From contig NZ_CP010796.1 in NCBI RefSeq assembly GCF_001483965.1, positions 868,001 through 932,000 on the forward strand: DNA of 64,000 bases, given 5' to 3'. This DNA is from Carnobacterium sp. CP1 (GTDB taxonomy: Bacteria; Bacillota; Bacilli; Lactobacillales; Carnobacteriaceae). Below, piece by piece: positions 53,627 to 63,729 of this stretch; within the stretch, counting starts at the first letter, position 1, and each line of letters opens with the position of its first letter. Below the pieces are notes generated by a model. The model saw only the letters and a list, made by a program, of their open reading frames with translations. It was not told the origin of the DNA and made no database searches. A program made the position numbers and the translations under genes.

Positions 53627-54469
53627 CTAGTAGTTTATTTTTTGTCCGATGTAAATTTTATTAGCATCTTTAATGCCATTTTTGTCTTGCAGCTTCTTAA
53701 CGGTTGATCCCAATTTCAATGCAATTCCACTTAGAGTATCGCCTGATTTAACGGTATATGTTTTATTCGTTGAAGTAGCCGGTTTTACAGCAGGTGCTTT
53801 AAGCTTCAATACTTGGCCAACATTGATGATGTTTTTATTTTTAATGCCGTTCCACTTAACTAAATTATCTATGCTCACGCCGCTTCGGTTAGAAATCGCT
53901 GACAATGTGTCTCCCAACTTAACACTGTAGCTGTCACCAGTGATTTTATTGTTTGCTGGTTTGGACGGTACTGATGACGGTTTGCTAGGAGCAACGGCTG
54001 CACCACTTAATACTTGTTTATCAAATTTTGCCAAATCGTTTGCTTCAATAATAGAAATAATTTTAGTTTGATAATGCGGATCTGTAGCATAGCCGGCTTC
54101 GTGAATGGCTTTAATCTGCTTTTTGTAATCCGTTAAACCTAAAGCTTTTTTATAGTGGCTGTTTACATTTAGAAACACGCCGTAGTCTTTAACCGAAGTT
54201 GCCCAGTCAGGATAGGATCTAAAATTAGCGGTAATATTATAGGTTATACCGCCATACACCTCCCAAGTAGCCATGTTCGCCGCATTCCCGCCATAGCTGC
54301 CTTTGATGCCAAACAAATTATTGTGATTAGCAGCAAGACCAGACGTACCCCACGCTGATTCTAGAGCAGCTTGAGCAATGGCCACTGATGGTAGAACTTT
54401 ATAGACGGGCCACAATGCTGCAGCCCCTCCTTTTACTTTGTTGATAAAGTTTTCTGTTTGTACACTCAT
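53627..54469 (-). CDS. Glucosaminidase-domain peptidoglycan hydrolase with two LysM repeats
   Basis: A 280-residue cell-wall hydrolase. The glucosaminidase (GH73) domain spans about 5-155 (SVAIAQAALESAWGTSGLAA with the catalytic Glu; NNLFGIKGSYGG; FRSYPDWATSVKDYGVFL). Two LysM domains follow (YSVKLGDTLSAISNRSGVSI and YTVKSGDTLSGIALKLGSTV), binding GlcNAc in the wall. There is no signal peptide, as in phage endolysins, so it may be a former prophage lysin or released by lysis; no other phage gene is nearby. GGAGGAGTTTTAT-type site precedes the ATG. Confidence 0.87.
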   Translation of the reverse strand: MSVQTENFINKVKGGAAALWPVYKVLPSVAIAQAALESAWGTSGLAANHNNLFGIKGSYGGNAANMATWEVYGGITYNITANFRSYPDWATSVKDYGVFLNVNSHYKKALGLTDYKKQIKAIHEAGYATDPHYQTKIISIIEANDLAKFDKQVLSGAAVAPSKPSSVPSKPANNKITGDSYSVKLGDTLSAISNRSGVSIDNLVKWNGIKNKNIINVGQVLKLKAPAVKPATSTNKTYTVKSGDTLSGIALKLGSTVKKLQDKNGIKDANKIYIGQKINY

Positions 54470-54667
54470 TATAAAACTCCTCCTTTTGATTCTTTAATAA
54501 ACCAAATACTATGATAATAACGACAAACAACACTACACCTGTAACCCCTGAAAACTCAACTGCCCAAATTTTTAATAAATTATTGTTTTATTTAATAGCA
54601 TCAGTACACTAACAAAAAATACGATAAAGATGATTAGTTAAATACTGCCATCTTTCACTTAAAACAA

Positions 54668-54703
54668 AAAAGGAACCTTTATCTTATTATAGTAAAGGTT
54701 CCT
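54668..54703 (-). terminator. Terminator of the lysozyme-like gene
   Basis: Arms AGGAACCTTTA and TAAAGGTTCCT around a short loop, with T-run on the minus strand. Confidence 0.85.
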
Positions 54704-54710
54704 CCATCAT

Positions 54711-55265
54711 CTATTTAGTTATATTCTTTCTATACTGATTAACCCTGTAAACATATTCAATATCACCATAACTAGACCAGTCCATTTTTTCTGCCCAATC
54801 TTTGGAGAACTGTTCTGCTAGTTCTGAAGTGTGCTTTCCACCGTTTTCTTTGATGTAATCAATGTATCCTAAGCCATAGTTATAGCTTTGAATGGCCGTA
54901 TCCAAGTCAACATCGGTTTGTTCCATCCGCTCAATGCTCTGCTGAAAATAATCGACACCCGTTTTGATGCTGCGGACTGGGCTTTTAATTGTATTGGGCG
55001 GCAGCTCGATCGATTCACTCGATTGCATCACATCCAAGTTTCTTCCGCCTGATTCTTGTGCAAGAATAGCAAGCACAACCGGAGTATACTCTTCCAAATC
55101 ATATTTTTTCAATTCTTCTTTAACAAGCGGCTCCCAAACTTGGACAGCTAGCGGAATAGTGCCAAGGTAAAAAAACAGTACGGAAAATAAAGCAATCGCC
55201 CCAAGTATAGAACTCAAAAGAATGAGTGCTTTTTTTAACCAACCTTTTCCGCTCTTTTGCTCCAA
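54711..55265 (-). CDS. Membrane-anchored lysozyme-like peptidoglycan hydrolase
   Basis: A 184-residue protein with one N-terminal membrane helix (ALILLSSILGAIALFSVLFF) and an extracellular lysozyme-like domain of the CwlT type: LAILAQESGGRNLDVMQSSE (catalytic Glu), SVRS-like IKTGVDYFQQSI and IQSYNYGLGYIDYIKENGG. TTG start with GGTGAGATAG. Such proteins cut the glycan strand of peptidoglycan, often in conjugative elements, but no conjugation genes are near. A broken relative lies at 29085-29310. Confidence 0.85.
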   Translation of the reverse strand: MEQKSGKGWLKKALILLSSILGAIALFSVLFFYLGTIPLAVQVWEPLVKEELKKYDLEEYTPVVLAILAQESGGRNLDVMQSSESIELPPNTIKSPVRSIKTGVDYFQQSIERMEQTDVDLDTAIQSYNYGLGYIDYIKENGGKHTSELAEQFSKDWAEKMDWSSYGDIEYVYRVNQYRKNITK

Positions 55266-55528
55266 CTATCTCACCAGCCTTGCTTTTTCAATAGACTCTA
55301 TTCTAACACAATTTGATCTTTGTTAGAATACGAACCGATCCGTTACCTTTCATTATTAAGATAAACGCTTTGTTAGTGCGCATAGAAGAAAAGAGGACGT
55401 GTGGTTACTTATTACTTACGTCCTCTAACGAATTCAAACGCCTAATTGGATAGGTTACACTTAACTGGACAATTATTATAAGGTCTCTAGAATTAGAATC
55501 AATAGAAACTAAAAAGGAGATTTTTATA

Positions 55529-55816
55529 ATGACTAGAAGACCAAGAAGGGCCTATTCAGAAGAATTTAAAAAACAAATTGTTTTACTCCACAATACAGGC
55601 AAATCCAGAAAAGAAATTTTAGCAGAATATGATCTAACGCCTTCGGCCTTTGACAAATGGGTTAAACAGAATTCCGAATCAGGATCATTTAGAGAAAAAG
55701 ACAATAAGACACCTGAAGAGCTTGAGTTAGAAAAGTTAAGGAAACGAAATGCTCAATTGGAAATGGAAAATGATATTTTAAAGCAAGCAGCGCTGATATT
55801 TGGACGAAAGTCCTAG
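55529..55816 (+). CDS. IS3-family transposase OrfA
   Basis: A 95-residue helix-turn-helix protein (SEEFKKQIVLLHNTGKSRKE; EYDLTPSAFDKWVKQ) with a C-terminal leucine-zipper coiled coil (ELEKLRKRNAQLEMENDILK). It binds the IS ends. A -1 frameshift near its end, before the TAG at 55814, would fuse it to OrfB as the active OrfAB transposase. AAAAAGGAGATTTT precedes the ATG. Confidence 0.9.
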   Translation: MTRRPRRAYSEEFKKQIVLLHNTGKSRKEILAEYDLTPSAFDKWVKQNSESGSFREKDNKTPEELELEKLRKRNAQLEMENDILKQAALIFGRKS

Positions 55817-55854
55817 TCATAAAGAATAATGCCCATAAGTATGCCGTATCAGCG

Positions 55855-56655
55855 ATGTGCCAGGTTTTATCTGTTCCAAGGAGTACCTATTATTACCTTT
55901 TAAAACAGAACCGAGAAAAGAAACAAGACCTCTATACAGAAGTTGTTATAAAAATTTTTCGAGATAGTCGTGAGAACTATGGAACCAGAAAAATTAAAGT
56001 CGAACTTTTAAAGAAGAAAATCCTATTATCTAGACGTAGAATTGGAAGAATTATGAAAGAAAATGGTTTAGTATCTTCTTACACTATTGCTCAGTTTAAG
56101 CCACAGAAAACACCAACAAATGAAGCGAAAATCATGAATCATTTGAACCGTGAATTTAACCAAAAGGAACCATTAAGAGTTGTCGTTAGTGATTTAACTT
56201 ATGTTAGAGTGGGTGGCCAATGGAATTACGTTTGCCTGTTTGTTGATTTATTTAACCGTGAAATCATTGGTTATAGTGCAGGCAACCGAAAGGATGCACA
56301 GCTCGTTTACCAAGCTTTAGCGACGATCAAGACAGATTTGACCAATATCAAGGTATTTCATACAGACCGCGGAAATGAGTTCGATAATCGTTTAATTGAT
56401 GATGTTTTAACTGCGTTTTCTATTCAACGATCGTTAAGTAATAAAGGAACGCCTTATGATAACGCTGTTGCAGAAGCCATGTTTAAAGTTTTTAAGACAG
56501 AGTTTGTTAGAAATCAGCACTTTGAGAACTTAGTCAGTTTACAAACGGGGTTAATGGACTACGTCCATTGGTACAATACGATTCGAATACATGGAACCTT
56601 AAATTATTTGACGCCTGAAGAGTATAAAATGAAGCACCTTATAAAATCTGTCTAA
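55855..56655 (+). CDS. IS3-family transposase OrfB (DDE integrase core)
   Basis: A 266-residue transposase catalytic subunit: N-terminal HTH_21 region (NYGTRKIKVELLKKK), integrase core with D113 (VVSDLTYVR), D171 (FHTDRGNEF) and E207 (NAVAEAMFK). The open frame extends upstream in the -1 phase relative to orfA, consistent with production as an OrfAB fusion. All catalytic residues are intact. Confidence 0.92.
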   Translation: MCQVLSVPRSTYYYLLKQNREKKQDLYTEVVIKIFRDSRENYGTRKIKVELLKKKILLSRRRIGRIMKENGLVSSYTIAQFKPQKTPTNEAKIMNHLNREFNQKEPLRVVVSDLTYVRVGGQWNYVCLFVDLFNREIIGYSAGNRKDAQLVYQALATIKTDLTNIKVFHTDRGNEFDNRLIDDVLTAFSIQRSLSNKGTPYDNAVAEAMFKVFKTEFVRNQHFENLVSLQTGLMDYVHWYNTIRIHGTLNYLTPEEYKMKHLIKSV

Positions 56656-56676
56656 CAAAGTGTTGCCTATCCAAAT

Positions 56677-57308
56677 TTTTCTTTTAAAGCTTCGGTAAGC
56701 GTCAAAGAAAAGTTGATGCCTTTTTCATTCCCTAACACATTTAAATAGTTTGAAGCTGTTAATGGATATATCTCTGCCTTCTGTAATGAAAGAAACCGGC
56801 ACTCAAACCTAGATTACTTTTCACCAAACAAATATGAATTACTCCATAGCCAGTGTAAAATAATCCATTGCTCGTAAAAGCACCAGTCTTGCTTCTTGAT
56901 AACTCGGTCAAATAGGCACCTTATATTTTTAGATTCCTTGCCAATGGTATTTCGATCTTGGTTTTTGGGTTTATTTTTCAAACCATTTTTGTTTACTTTC
57001 TTGATAGTACTCTAATATTCGATAAAACTTTTCCGAAATTCACCAATTATAGAAAATTTTGAGCAATTAACAATAGTCTTGTCTAATCAACTAATCGTTG
57101 ATCGAGGCAGACAGCATTATAAAAAAGAAATTTATTTCTGATTTATGACTAGAAGAATGGAAATTTTAGTTTGCCCCAAGGAGAATCATTCTAACTTTAA
57201 AGAGAATCAATTTACTCTACTGGCAATAACTAATACTTTTGTTTAACAAAAGTTAATACTATAATTTATAACTTTATACTACCTAGTATATAACTTAACA
57301 ATTTTTTG
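56677..57308. other. Intergenic region with possible decayed coding sequence
   Basis: About 630 bases between the IS and the flippase gene. Minus-strand frames contain protein-like pieces (LTELSRSKTGAF; VKSNLGLSAGFFHYRRQRYI) interrupted by stops, so a decayed gene is likely, but I cannot identify it. No terminator stands out. Confidence 0.35.
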
Positions 57309-58760
57309 TTAGACACGACACTTTGCCGATAATTTAATTGTAAATACAGTTAAAAGTAATATGAATACATTAGCAATCAGACCAATAAATCCAAATGAAA
57401 TAAATGATAAAATTGAACTATTAATTAATATAACTTTTTTAAAATATAATACAAAAAGTAAAGAAATACATATAACACTGACAGTATATGTAAGATATTT
57501 AATAATTTTTGTTATTGAAACATATCTTCTTATTGAATATAGTCTATATATAAAACCAATTACTTCTGAGGCAACGTAAGCAATAGAGGCGCCGATAAAA
57601 GAAAAACTAGAATCTAATAAAATATTAAAGAATATCCCAATAATTATCATAAATATAATTGAAAAAGAGTAATGATTATCTTTCTTTAAAGGAATCAATA
57701 ACCCATTTGCAAAAAAAATACTCATCGGCATTACAATAAAAGATATGCTTGTAATTTTTATAACAGTGCTTACACTTTCATAACCATTTCCATAAAAAAA
57801 TAACACAAAATAATCTGAAACAGAAAAAATCCCTGTAATAATTACTATTGAAAAAACGTTACATACCTTAATTGCTTTTTCAATATAAAAATCGATTTCT
57901 TTGAATTCTTTTCTTGAAACATGAGATGACATTCTTGGCATTAGAGCATTCAGTGAAGAATTAATAACAGAAAACACTAAATTTATAATTTTTATTCCTT
58001 GGTCATATATACCAACACTTGAACTTACACCAGAAAGAGATCTAAGTAACGACCTATCTATGGAACTATATGATGATTTCAACAAAGTTGGAAGTAAAAG
58101 TTTAAAAGATTCTTTAAAAGATTCTTTTTTTATTTTTAAACCTAGATATTTTATATTTATAAAGTTTTTTAAAGGAAAAAGTAAAGATATATTTCCAAGA
58201 AAAATACCAAAAATATTAATAAAAGAATATAAAACTAGTTCAGTATTCTTATTTATAAAAATAAAAATGCAGAAAGTTGTAAAAAATTTCATAAAGAAAT
58301 TTCTCAATATAGTCTTTTTTATTTCTTCAATACCGATATAAAACCAAGAAATATCTAGTATGTTTACTAAGATTAAAAATGAATGGATGTAAAATAGTTT
58401 TTTATTCCCAAGTTCTATAAAAAAGACAAATATAATTATATATGTTATAAAAGATACAATTGAACATATAAATTGCATTATCCATAATTCAGAAAACAAT
58501 TTTGTTCTTTCTTCTATATTTTTAGTTTTTGCAATTTCTCGACTGCCATATACCGACAAACCAAAATTTGCAACTATCACAAAAAAACCAGAAATACTAG
58601 CCGCAAGACCATATTGTCCCATTTGACTTATGCTAAATATACGAGTTATATAAGGTGTAGTAATTACTGGTACAATCATTATTAAAACTTGATATAATCC
58701 ACTGTAAATTATATTGTTTTTCAGCTTTTTTTTATTGAGCCCTCCAAAATTATCTCCCAT
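57309..58760 (-). CDS. Polysaccharide flippase (Wzx-like)
   Basis: A 483-residue membrane protein with about 12-14 helices of the oligosaccharide-flippase branch (MATE-like): YSGLYQVLIMIVPVITTPYI at the start, FSISQMGQYGLAASISGFFV, and later SVYGSREIAKTKNIEERTKL. It should flip lipid-linked repeat units of capsule or exopolysaccharide across the membrane. Last gene on the left of the AT-rich cluster. GTAAGGGGAATAAT precedes the ATG. Confidence 0.85.
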   Translation of the reverse strand: MGDNFGGLNKKKLKNNIIYSGLYQVLIMIVPVITTPYITRIFSISQMGQYGLAASISGFFVIVANFGLSVYGSREIAKTKNIEERTKLFSELWIMQFICSIVSFITYIIIFVFFIELGNKKLFYIHSFLILVNILDISWFYIGIEEIKKTILRNFFMKFFTTFCIFIFINKNTELVLYSFINIFGIFLGNISLLFPLKNFINIKYLGLKIKKESFKESFKLLLPTLLKSSYSSIDRSLLRSLSGVSSSVGIYDQGIKIINLVFSVINSSLNALMPRMSSHVSRKEFKEIDFYIEKAIKVCNVFSIVIITGIFSVSDYFVLFFYGNGYESVSTVIKITSISFIVMPMSIFFANGLLIPLKKDNHYSFSIIFMIIIGIFFNILLDSSFSFIGASIAYVASEVIGFIYRLYSIRRYVSITKIIKYLTYTVSVICISLLFVLYFKKVILINSSILSFISFGFIGLIANVFILLLTVFTIKLSAKCRV

Positions 58761-59229
58761 ATTATTCCCCTTACAAGTAATATTTATTTCAATGACATAG
58801 TAAGTATTAGCACTTAATTTCTTATCAAGAAAATTTTTTTGGATTTTTAATAGTACAACTTATTTTTTTAACACAAAGCATATGTTGAAAATATTGTAAG
58901 CGCATTTTTATATTCTCGTCAATTGGTTAAAATGATTGCTTTTCAAGAGATACCTGCATTTAACATTATATTTAATATAATGTTAAAAAATAACGTTTTT
59001 GGCTGATATTTTCTGGTTTTACTATACATATGAAATCGCCATTATAAATATTTCACGATGAACTTGTACTAGTTTTTCTATCGGAGCTTCAAAAAAAGTT
59101 AAGGAAAAGAAAATATAAGCTCAATAGATATGTAATACTCAATAAAACGGAGACAAAACAAGAAACGTTGTGGTAGGCACTCTATTTCTTTACCACATAA
59201 CTAATTAGAATACATTTAAATGAAAGTTT
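58761..59229. other. Non-coding AT-rich region
   Basis: No gene recognised. It must contain the leader or promoter of the flippase gene, but no strong promoter is evident to me. Confidence 0.4.
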
Positions 59230-59880
59230 CTCAAGGATAGCCCCAGATGTGATCATTGGGTCGTGCTGAAAGACCAATTTCTTGTTCCGTACGTATATTA
59301 TATCGACAGTTCGGGAAAGGGATTTTCAATCAAGCAACTCTTCCAATGAAAGGAAAACGTGGGAAATAGGCTTTCAAACGGAATATATCCGAAAGACTAA
59401 ATGATTATCCTCTTTTCAAAAAAAGTTTGATCACCTAGAGGGTGACTCAATCGTTAGAATTCATCATAAACATGCAGTGCTCACACTCTTTGAACGTCTG
59501 ACAAAAGCCATTATTGCCTTGAAGTCCAACGGACGAAAAGCACAAGATATTGAAGCAGCTATAAACAACTGGCTCCGCTTTATTTCAAAAAAACTCTTCA
59601 AATCAATCACTTTTGATTCTGGAAAACCGCCAGTATCAAAGTAATTTGGCTATCTACTTTGCTGATCCAGGAACGCCACCTCAACGAGCTTTAAATGAGC
59701 ATTCCAATGGACTAATTCGAAAAGACAGTTTGCCAAAAAAACGGATTTTAACCAAGTGGATCAATCCTTTGTTTCTGGAGTAACTTCGATAAGAAAAAAA
59801 CCCCCAGAGTTTTTTCTCAGTATCAAACATCGCTTGAATTATTTTTGGATTATATTAATGAGTGGAAACTGTCTAAATTA
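59230..59880 (+). pseudogene. Decayed IS30-family transposase
   Basis: Plus-strand pieces in different frames match IS30-type transposases: LPMKGKRGK, LEGDSIVRIHHKHAVLTLFE, RLTKAIIALKSNGRKAQDI, KSITFDSG (normally SITADNGSEF) and NEHSNGLIRKDSLPKK (normally NENQNRLIRRFLPKG). Frameshifts, in-frame stops and loss of the catalytic DNG/E sequences show it is dead. It splits the capsule cluster between the flippase and a glycosyltransferase. Confidence 0.75.
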
Positions 59881-59918
59881 GTTTGACAAAAGAAATTATA
59901 TATCATTTCTAAAAAAAA

Positions 59919-61025
59919 CTATTTGTTCTTAACTATTTTATTAAAAAATGTTAGATGTGCTTTTGCCATTTCTTCTATAGTAAATTGTTTTATTTTTTTC
60001 AGACTATTTAAAGCCATTTTATTTCTAAGTTTATTATCAGATAATATGACATTCATTTTTTTTGATAATTCATTTTGGTCTTCTATTGGTATAATAAAAC
60101 CATTTCCTTTATTTTCTACTAATTCCATTCCAGCAACACATTTATCGGTAGTAATTATTGGAAGTCCGAAAGCCATTGCTTCATTTATGACTAAACCCCA
60201 GACATCTTTTCTTGTTGGCAATACAAATAAGTCAGCTGCTTTATAGTAGTTTGCTAGTTCATCTTTATTTAAGAATTCTATAAAATGTACATTCTTTAAA
60301 TTATACTCTTTAATTAATTCAAGGTATTCCTCTGTTGGCTCTCCTCCAACAATATAAAGACCAGTTTCAGAATCTACTTGAGAAAAAGCTTTTAATAGTA
60401 TATCAAAACCTTTACTTTTTATAAACCGTCCAACAGTTATAATAACTTTTTGTTCTGCAATACCTAAACGACTCTTGATATCATCTTTTTCTTTTACACT
60501 AAGTATATCTTTTAAGATTTCTCTCTCGAAAACAGATGTAAAAGGATATCTATGAATGTTATTTTCATTTGCACCATAATATTTCAAGTAGCTATCTGAT
60601 TCTACACTTGGGCTTAACCACCATGTAGCTTTTGAAATGAAAAAAGTTTTAATTTTCTTTTTTAACCAATTATCATTTTTTATATATCCGCCATCAATAT
60701 TCAAAGCGAATGGAATTTTCTTAATACTTAGAAACAACGTTATTAATCTACCTGTTAACGTATTATATTCTCCCACAATTATTACATCATAATCTTTTTT
60801 TAAATATTTAGTAAATCCAAACGAAATTACTTTGCTCCCAAATAAATGAAAACTTTTAAGAAAATATTCTTTAAAATTATGTGCTTTTTTTAAACTCCAA
60901 GATTTATCTCTATCAAACGCAATTCTATATTCATACAAAACATCTAACTCTATATGCTTGCCTAATTCATTATAAAAATCTACTCTATATGGTGATGAAC
61001 CACTTTTTGTAAACAGAATCTTCAC
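59919..61025 (-). CDS. Glycosyltransferase family 4
   Basis: A 368-residue GT-B glycosyltransferase. C-terminal nucleotide-sugar motifs: VIITVGRFIKSKGFDILLKA, GLYIVGGEPTEEYLEL, YYKAADLFVLPTRKDVWGLV and INEAMAFGLPIITTDKC (the EX7E-type acceptor of the sugar nucleotide). N-terminal half has no signal peptide; it works at the inner membrane face on the repeat-unit lipid. GTG start with GGGAGTGTAAATT. Confidence 0.87.
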   Translation of the reverse strand: MKILFTKSGSSPYRVDFYNELGKHIELDVLYEYRIAFDRDKSWSLKKAHNFKEYFLKSFHLFGSKVISFGFTKYLKKDYDVIIVGEYNTLTGRLITLFLSIKKIPFALNIDGGYIKNDNWLKKKIKTFFISKATWWLSPSVESDSYLKYYGANENNIHRYPFTSVFEREILKDILSVKEKDDIKSRLGIAEQKVIITVGRFIKSKGFDILLKAFSQVDSETGLYIVGGEPTEEYLELIKEYNLKNVHFIEFLNKDELANYYKAADLFVLPTRKDVWGLVINEAMAFGLPIITTDKCVAGMELVENKGNGFIIPIEDQNELSKKMNVILSDNKLRNKMALNSLKKIKQFTIEEMAKAHLTFFNKIVKNK

Positions 61026-61463
61026 AATTTACACTCCCAATTCAAAAGTCATTGATAAAATACATTTTAAGTTTATTTCAAATAATTAATTTAATCTATA
61101 AAACATTTTATATAAAACTTCTTAAACATTCCATATTTTATAACATTATAGAATATTTAAGAAGATAATTTTCTATCAACAACAACACAAACTATATCAT
61201 TGCTCATCACTCTTTCTGATGATTAAGTTTATTTAAAATAACAGCTCTCCTAATGTTTGTTATTTCCCATTTCATTTCTAAACTTTATATTATTTAAAAA
61301 TAACAGTCCTTTAAATTGATAAGAAATTTTTAACTTATAAATACTTTAATGTAATCTTTATAATATTAAACAGGAAATTATTTATTCATTATTTAAACGA
61401 TTAGTTAAGTTAATTTTGAACTCTATAATTTTCAAAAATTAGACCGACGACCAAAGAGGAACA
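61026..61463. other. AT-rich intergenic region
   Basis: 438 very AT-rich bases between the pyruvyltransferase and glycosyltransferase genes. No ORF, repeat or clear terminator seen. Confidence 0.5.
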
Positions 61464-62417
61464 TCACTCAAATTGACTTTTCCAAAGCTTAATATTTTCT
61501 TCAGGAATTCGAATATCTGTATAGATATCTTCATTAAGAATGTCGTTTAGCTTGTCAATCTCATCTCTATTTAAAATTGGCAAATTAAAAGTTTTATGTT
61601 TTTCTATTGCCCTATTATCTATAGCGATAATTAGAGTTCTAACTTTTTTTTGAAGAGCTCTTATTCCACCATGAAGTCTTGTTCCTACGTAATCTATATC
61701 GTTAGAATCTAATATATCATTAAAAGAATTTAAGGTAGGTTGTAATATTGTTATTCCTTTAAGATCAACATCTAGAGCATTTATATACTCTAAATCTTCC
61801 ATTCCCTGTGGCCAATAAAAAACTTCCGAGTATATCTCACATAATTTTTTTACAAGTATAGTGTCTTTTTCAATATTTTTGTTATAATCAGTTAAAGTAA
61901 AAACTACTTTTGATGATTTTTGAGACTTTATTGACATGCAATGATCTTTATCTAACTTCCACATAGTTGAACAAGCCGTATTTACTACATTAGTAATACC
62001 AATACTTTTAAGCATATTAAGTGTATATTCATCTCTAACGCTATGAATATACTGTTTTGATAAAATAGTTTTTAACAAAAGCTTAGTATATAAGTTTGGC
62101 TCATTATTGTATTGCCACCAACCTACTCCTACTAAAACAACTGGACCGGTGATTTTAGCCATACGTAAATTGATGTCCCATTGTTTCTTAAATCCAAAAA
62201 TTGTAGATTTGAGTAAATTGCTTCCAAGCACAAATTTATACTCGGCATTTTTAAAATGTCTCATATAATAATATGATAATGGTAAATGGGTAGATATTTC
62301 AATTGGAAATGTATTTTTAAGAACAAAAGAAAGATTTTCTTTTGCAGACTCTGCAATTATTTCATCTCCTATATTCATCGATGAAATTCCTGGACTGTAT
62401 AAAACTGCTTTTTTCAT
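61464..62417 (-). CDS. Polysaccharide pyruvyl transferase family protein
   Basis: A 317-residue protein of the CsaB/pyruvyl-transferase fold (KAVLYSPGISSMNIGDEIIA; PVVLVGVGWWQYN; SVRDEYTLNMLKSIGI; DYVGTRLHGGIRALQKKV, the conserved RxHG near the C-terminus). It probably adds a pyruvate ketal to a capsule sugar using phosphoenolpyruvate. ATG 62415-62417 follows AAGGGG; fifteen upstream in-frame codons lack a ribosome site. Confidence 0.82.
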   Translation of the reverse strand: MKKAVLYSPGISSMNIGDEIIAESAKENLSFVLKNTFPIEISTHLPLSYYYMRHFKNAEYKFVLGSNLLKSTIFGFKKQWDINLRMAKITGPVVLVGVGWWQYNNEPNLYTKLLLKTILSKQYIHSVRDEYTLNMLKSIGITNVVNTACSTMWKLDKDHCMSIKSQKSSKVVFTLTDYNKNIEKDTILVKKLCEIYSEVFYWPQGMEDLEYINALDVDLKGITILQPTLNSFNDILDSNDIDYVGTRLHGGIRALQKKVRTLIIAIDNRAIEKHKTFNLPILNRDEIDKLNDILNEDIYTDIRIPEENIKLWKSQFE

Positions 62418-62597
62418 TATTATATTACCCCTTTTATTAAATAACTTATTTTTCATTAACAACTAGATACTAATTTTAGGTTACTATTAAATAAAATTCA
62501 AAAGAATTTATTATTAAACAAGAAAAAATAAAAAAGTGAAATCAATGATAAATAATATAAATTATATTTTTTGTTTACATATAGAATACTTTGGATA

Positions 62598-63716
62598 TTA
62601 TTCTAAGTCTAAATATCTACTTTTAAAAACGTAATCATCTTTATTATATATATTAGTATACGGAACATAAAAATTTTCACTATAAATTCCTGCATTTGAT
62701 CCCATAGTAATAATTTCTTTTAAGAAGTAAGTAGATGTTAAAAGAATGATTAAAAGTTGAAAAATAATCTTATTTTTTTTCTTATTATATAAACTATATA
62801 TATTCGGCAATATTAAGATTAATAAATAAAAACCATAAATAGAAAGTCTTGATGCTGTAGTTTCTGAAAATTTCAATATAAAATATATATCAATACTTAA
62901 TATATATGTATTCATTATTATTTTGGATTTATAATTAATTTTAGTAAATTGATCATAATACCAAATGCCCATAATTAAAAAAAATATTCTTGCAAAACTT
63001 TGAAAATCAAAGACATTTAATATAGAATAATTCACATTAACATAGGGTACGATTCTATTTATAACTGGTATACCTGAAATTAAGGGAATTACTTTTCCAA
63101 TTGGTAATAATGAAATAAATATACTAACAGCACTCAGGTTTGTTAACCCCTTTTTGCTCCAGTTGATATTGCTAAGATAGTACAAAGGAATTAAAACTAT
63201 AATTGAATAATGTATTTGAGATAATATTATAATCATTATGAAGAATTTAATATTTTTATTTTCACTTTTAAACTTCAGAAAGTAATACATGCCTATAGAT
63301 ATTGTTAATCCCTGTCTTAATCCACTGAATGTCCAAACGAAATAAAAAAAAGAATAGTATAAAAACAAAGACATATATGGTTTATGACTAAATTTCCAAC
63401 AAGTTTTTGTAATAAAATACAAACTTATGATTGCTAATGTTCCCAAATACTGTTGATATGATAATCCTATATTTTTCAAAGTACTGCCGAGTACTCTGAA
63501 TAAAATCTCTTGATTATCAATTCCATATTTAAATTCTTGAATTGGACTTATGCTTAATCTTTCATATAAAAAATTGTAGCTAAAGTAATCGGGGCCAATC
63601 CCATATCTAACAAAAGAAAGAATAATTAAAATAAGTAAAAAAGTAATAAAAAAAAACTTGTTTTTTTTACTTTTTAATGACCCTAAAAGACCATATAGGT
63701 ATATCAAGTAATACAT
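62598..63716 (-). CDS. EpsG-family polysaccharide polymerase (Wzy-like)
   Basis: A 372-residue membrane protein with about ten helices. Family marks: FVRYGIGPDYFSYNFLYERL near residue 36 and FVWTFSGLRQGLTISIGMYY, where the LRQG Arg is conserved in EpsG. It should polymerise the flipped repeat units outside the membrane. GAAGGGGAAAATCT precedes the ATG. It follows the partial glycosyltransferase by 13 bases. Confidence 0.85.
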   Translation of the reverse strand: MYYLIYLYGLLGSLKSKKNKFFFITFLLILIILSFVRYGIGPDYFSYNFLYERLSISPIQEFKYGIDNQEILFRVLGSTLKNIGLSYQQYLGTLAIISLYFITKTCWKFSHKPYMSLFLYYSFFYFVWTFSGLRQGLTISIGMYYFLKFKSENKNIKFFIMIIILSQIHYSIIVLIPLYYLSNINWSKKGLTNLSAVSIFISLLPIGKVIPLISGIPVINRIVPYVNVNYSILNVFDFQSFARIFFLIMGIWYYDQFTKINYKSKIIMNTYILSIDIYFILKFSETTASRLSIYGFYLLILILPNIYSLYNKKKNKIIFQLLIILLTSTYFLKEIITMGSNAGIYSENFYVPYTNIYNKDDYVFKSRYLDLE

Positions 63717-63729
63717 AGATTTTCCCCTT

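Larger units (their letters stand above)
55447..56673 (+). mobile_element. Complete IS3-family insertion sequence
   Basis: A 1,227-base element. Ends form inverted repeats: left TGGATAGGTTACACTT, right (reverse complement) TGGATAGGCAACACTT. The bases AAT occur directly outside both ends (55444-55446 and 56674-56676), a likely 3-base target duplication. It carries orfA and orfB with an intact DDE triad, so it may be active. It sits between cell-wall hydrolases and the capsule cluster. Confidence 0.88.

Noticed and set aside
53627-55265. Two wall hydrolases considered as part of a prophage or conjugative element
   Set aside because: No holin, capsid, integrase, relaxase or other element genes are near; they have separate terminators.
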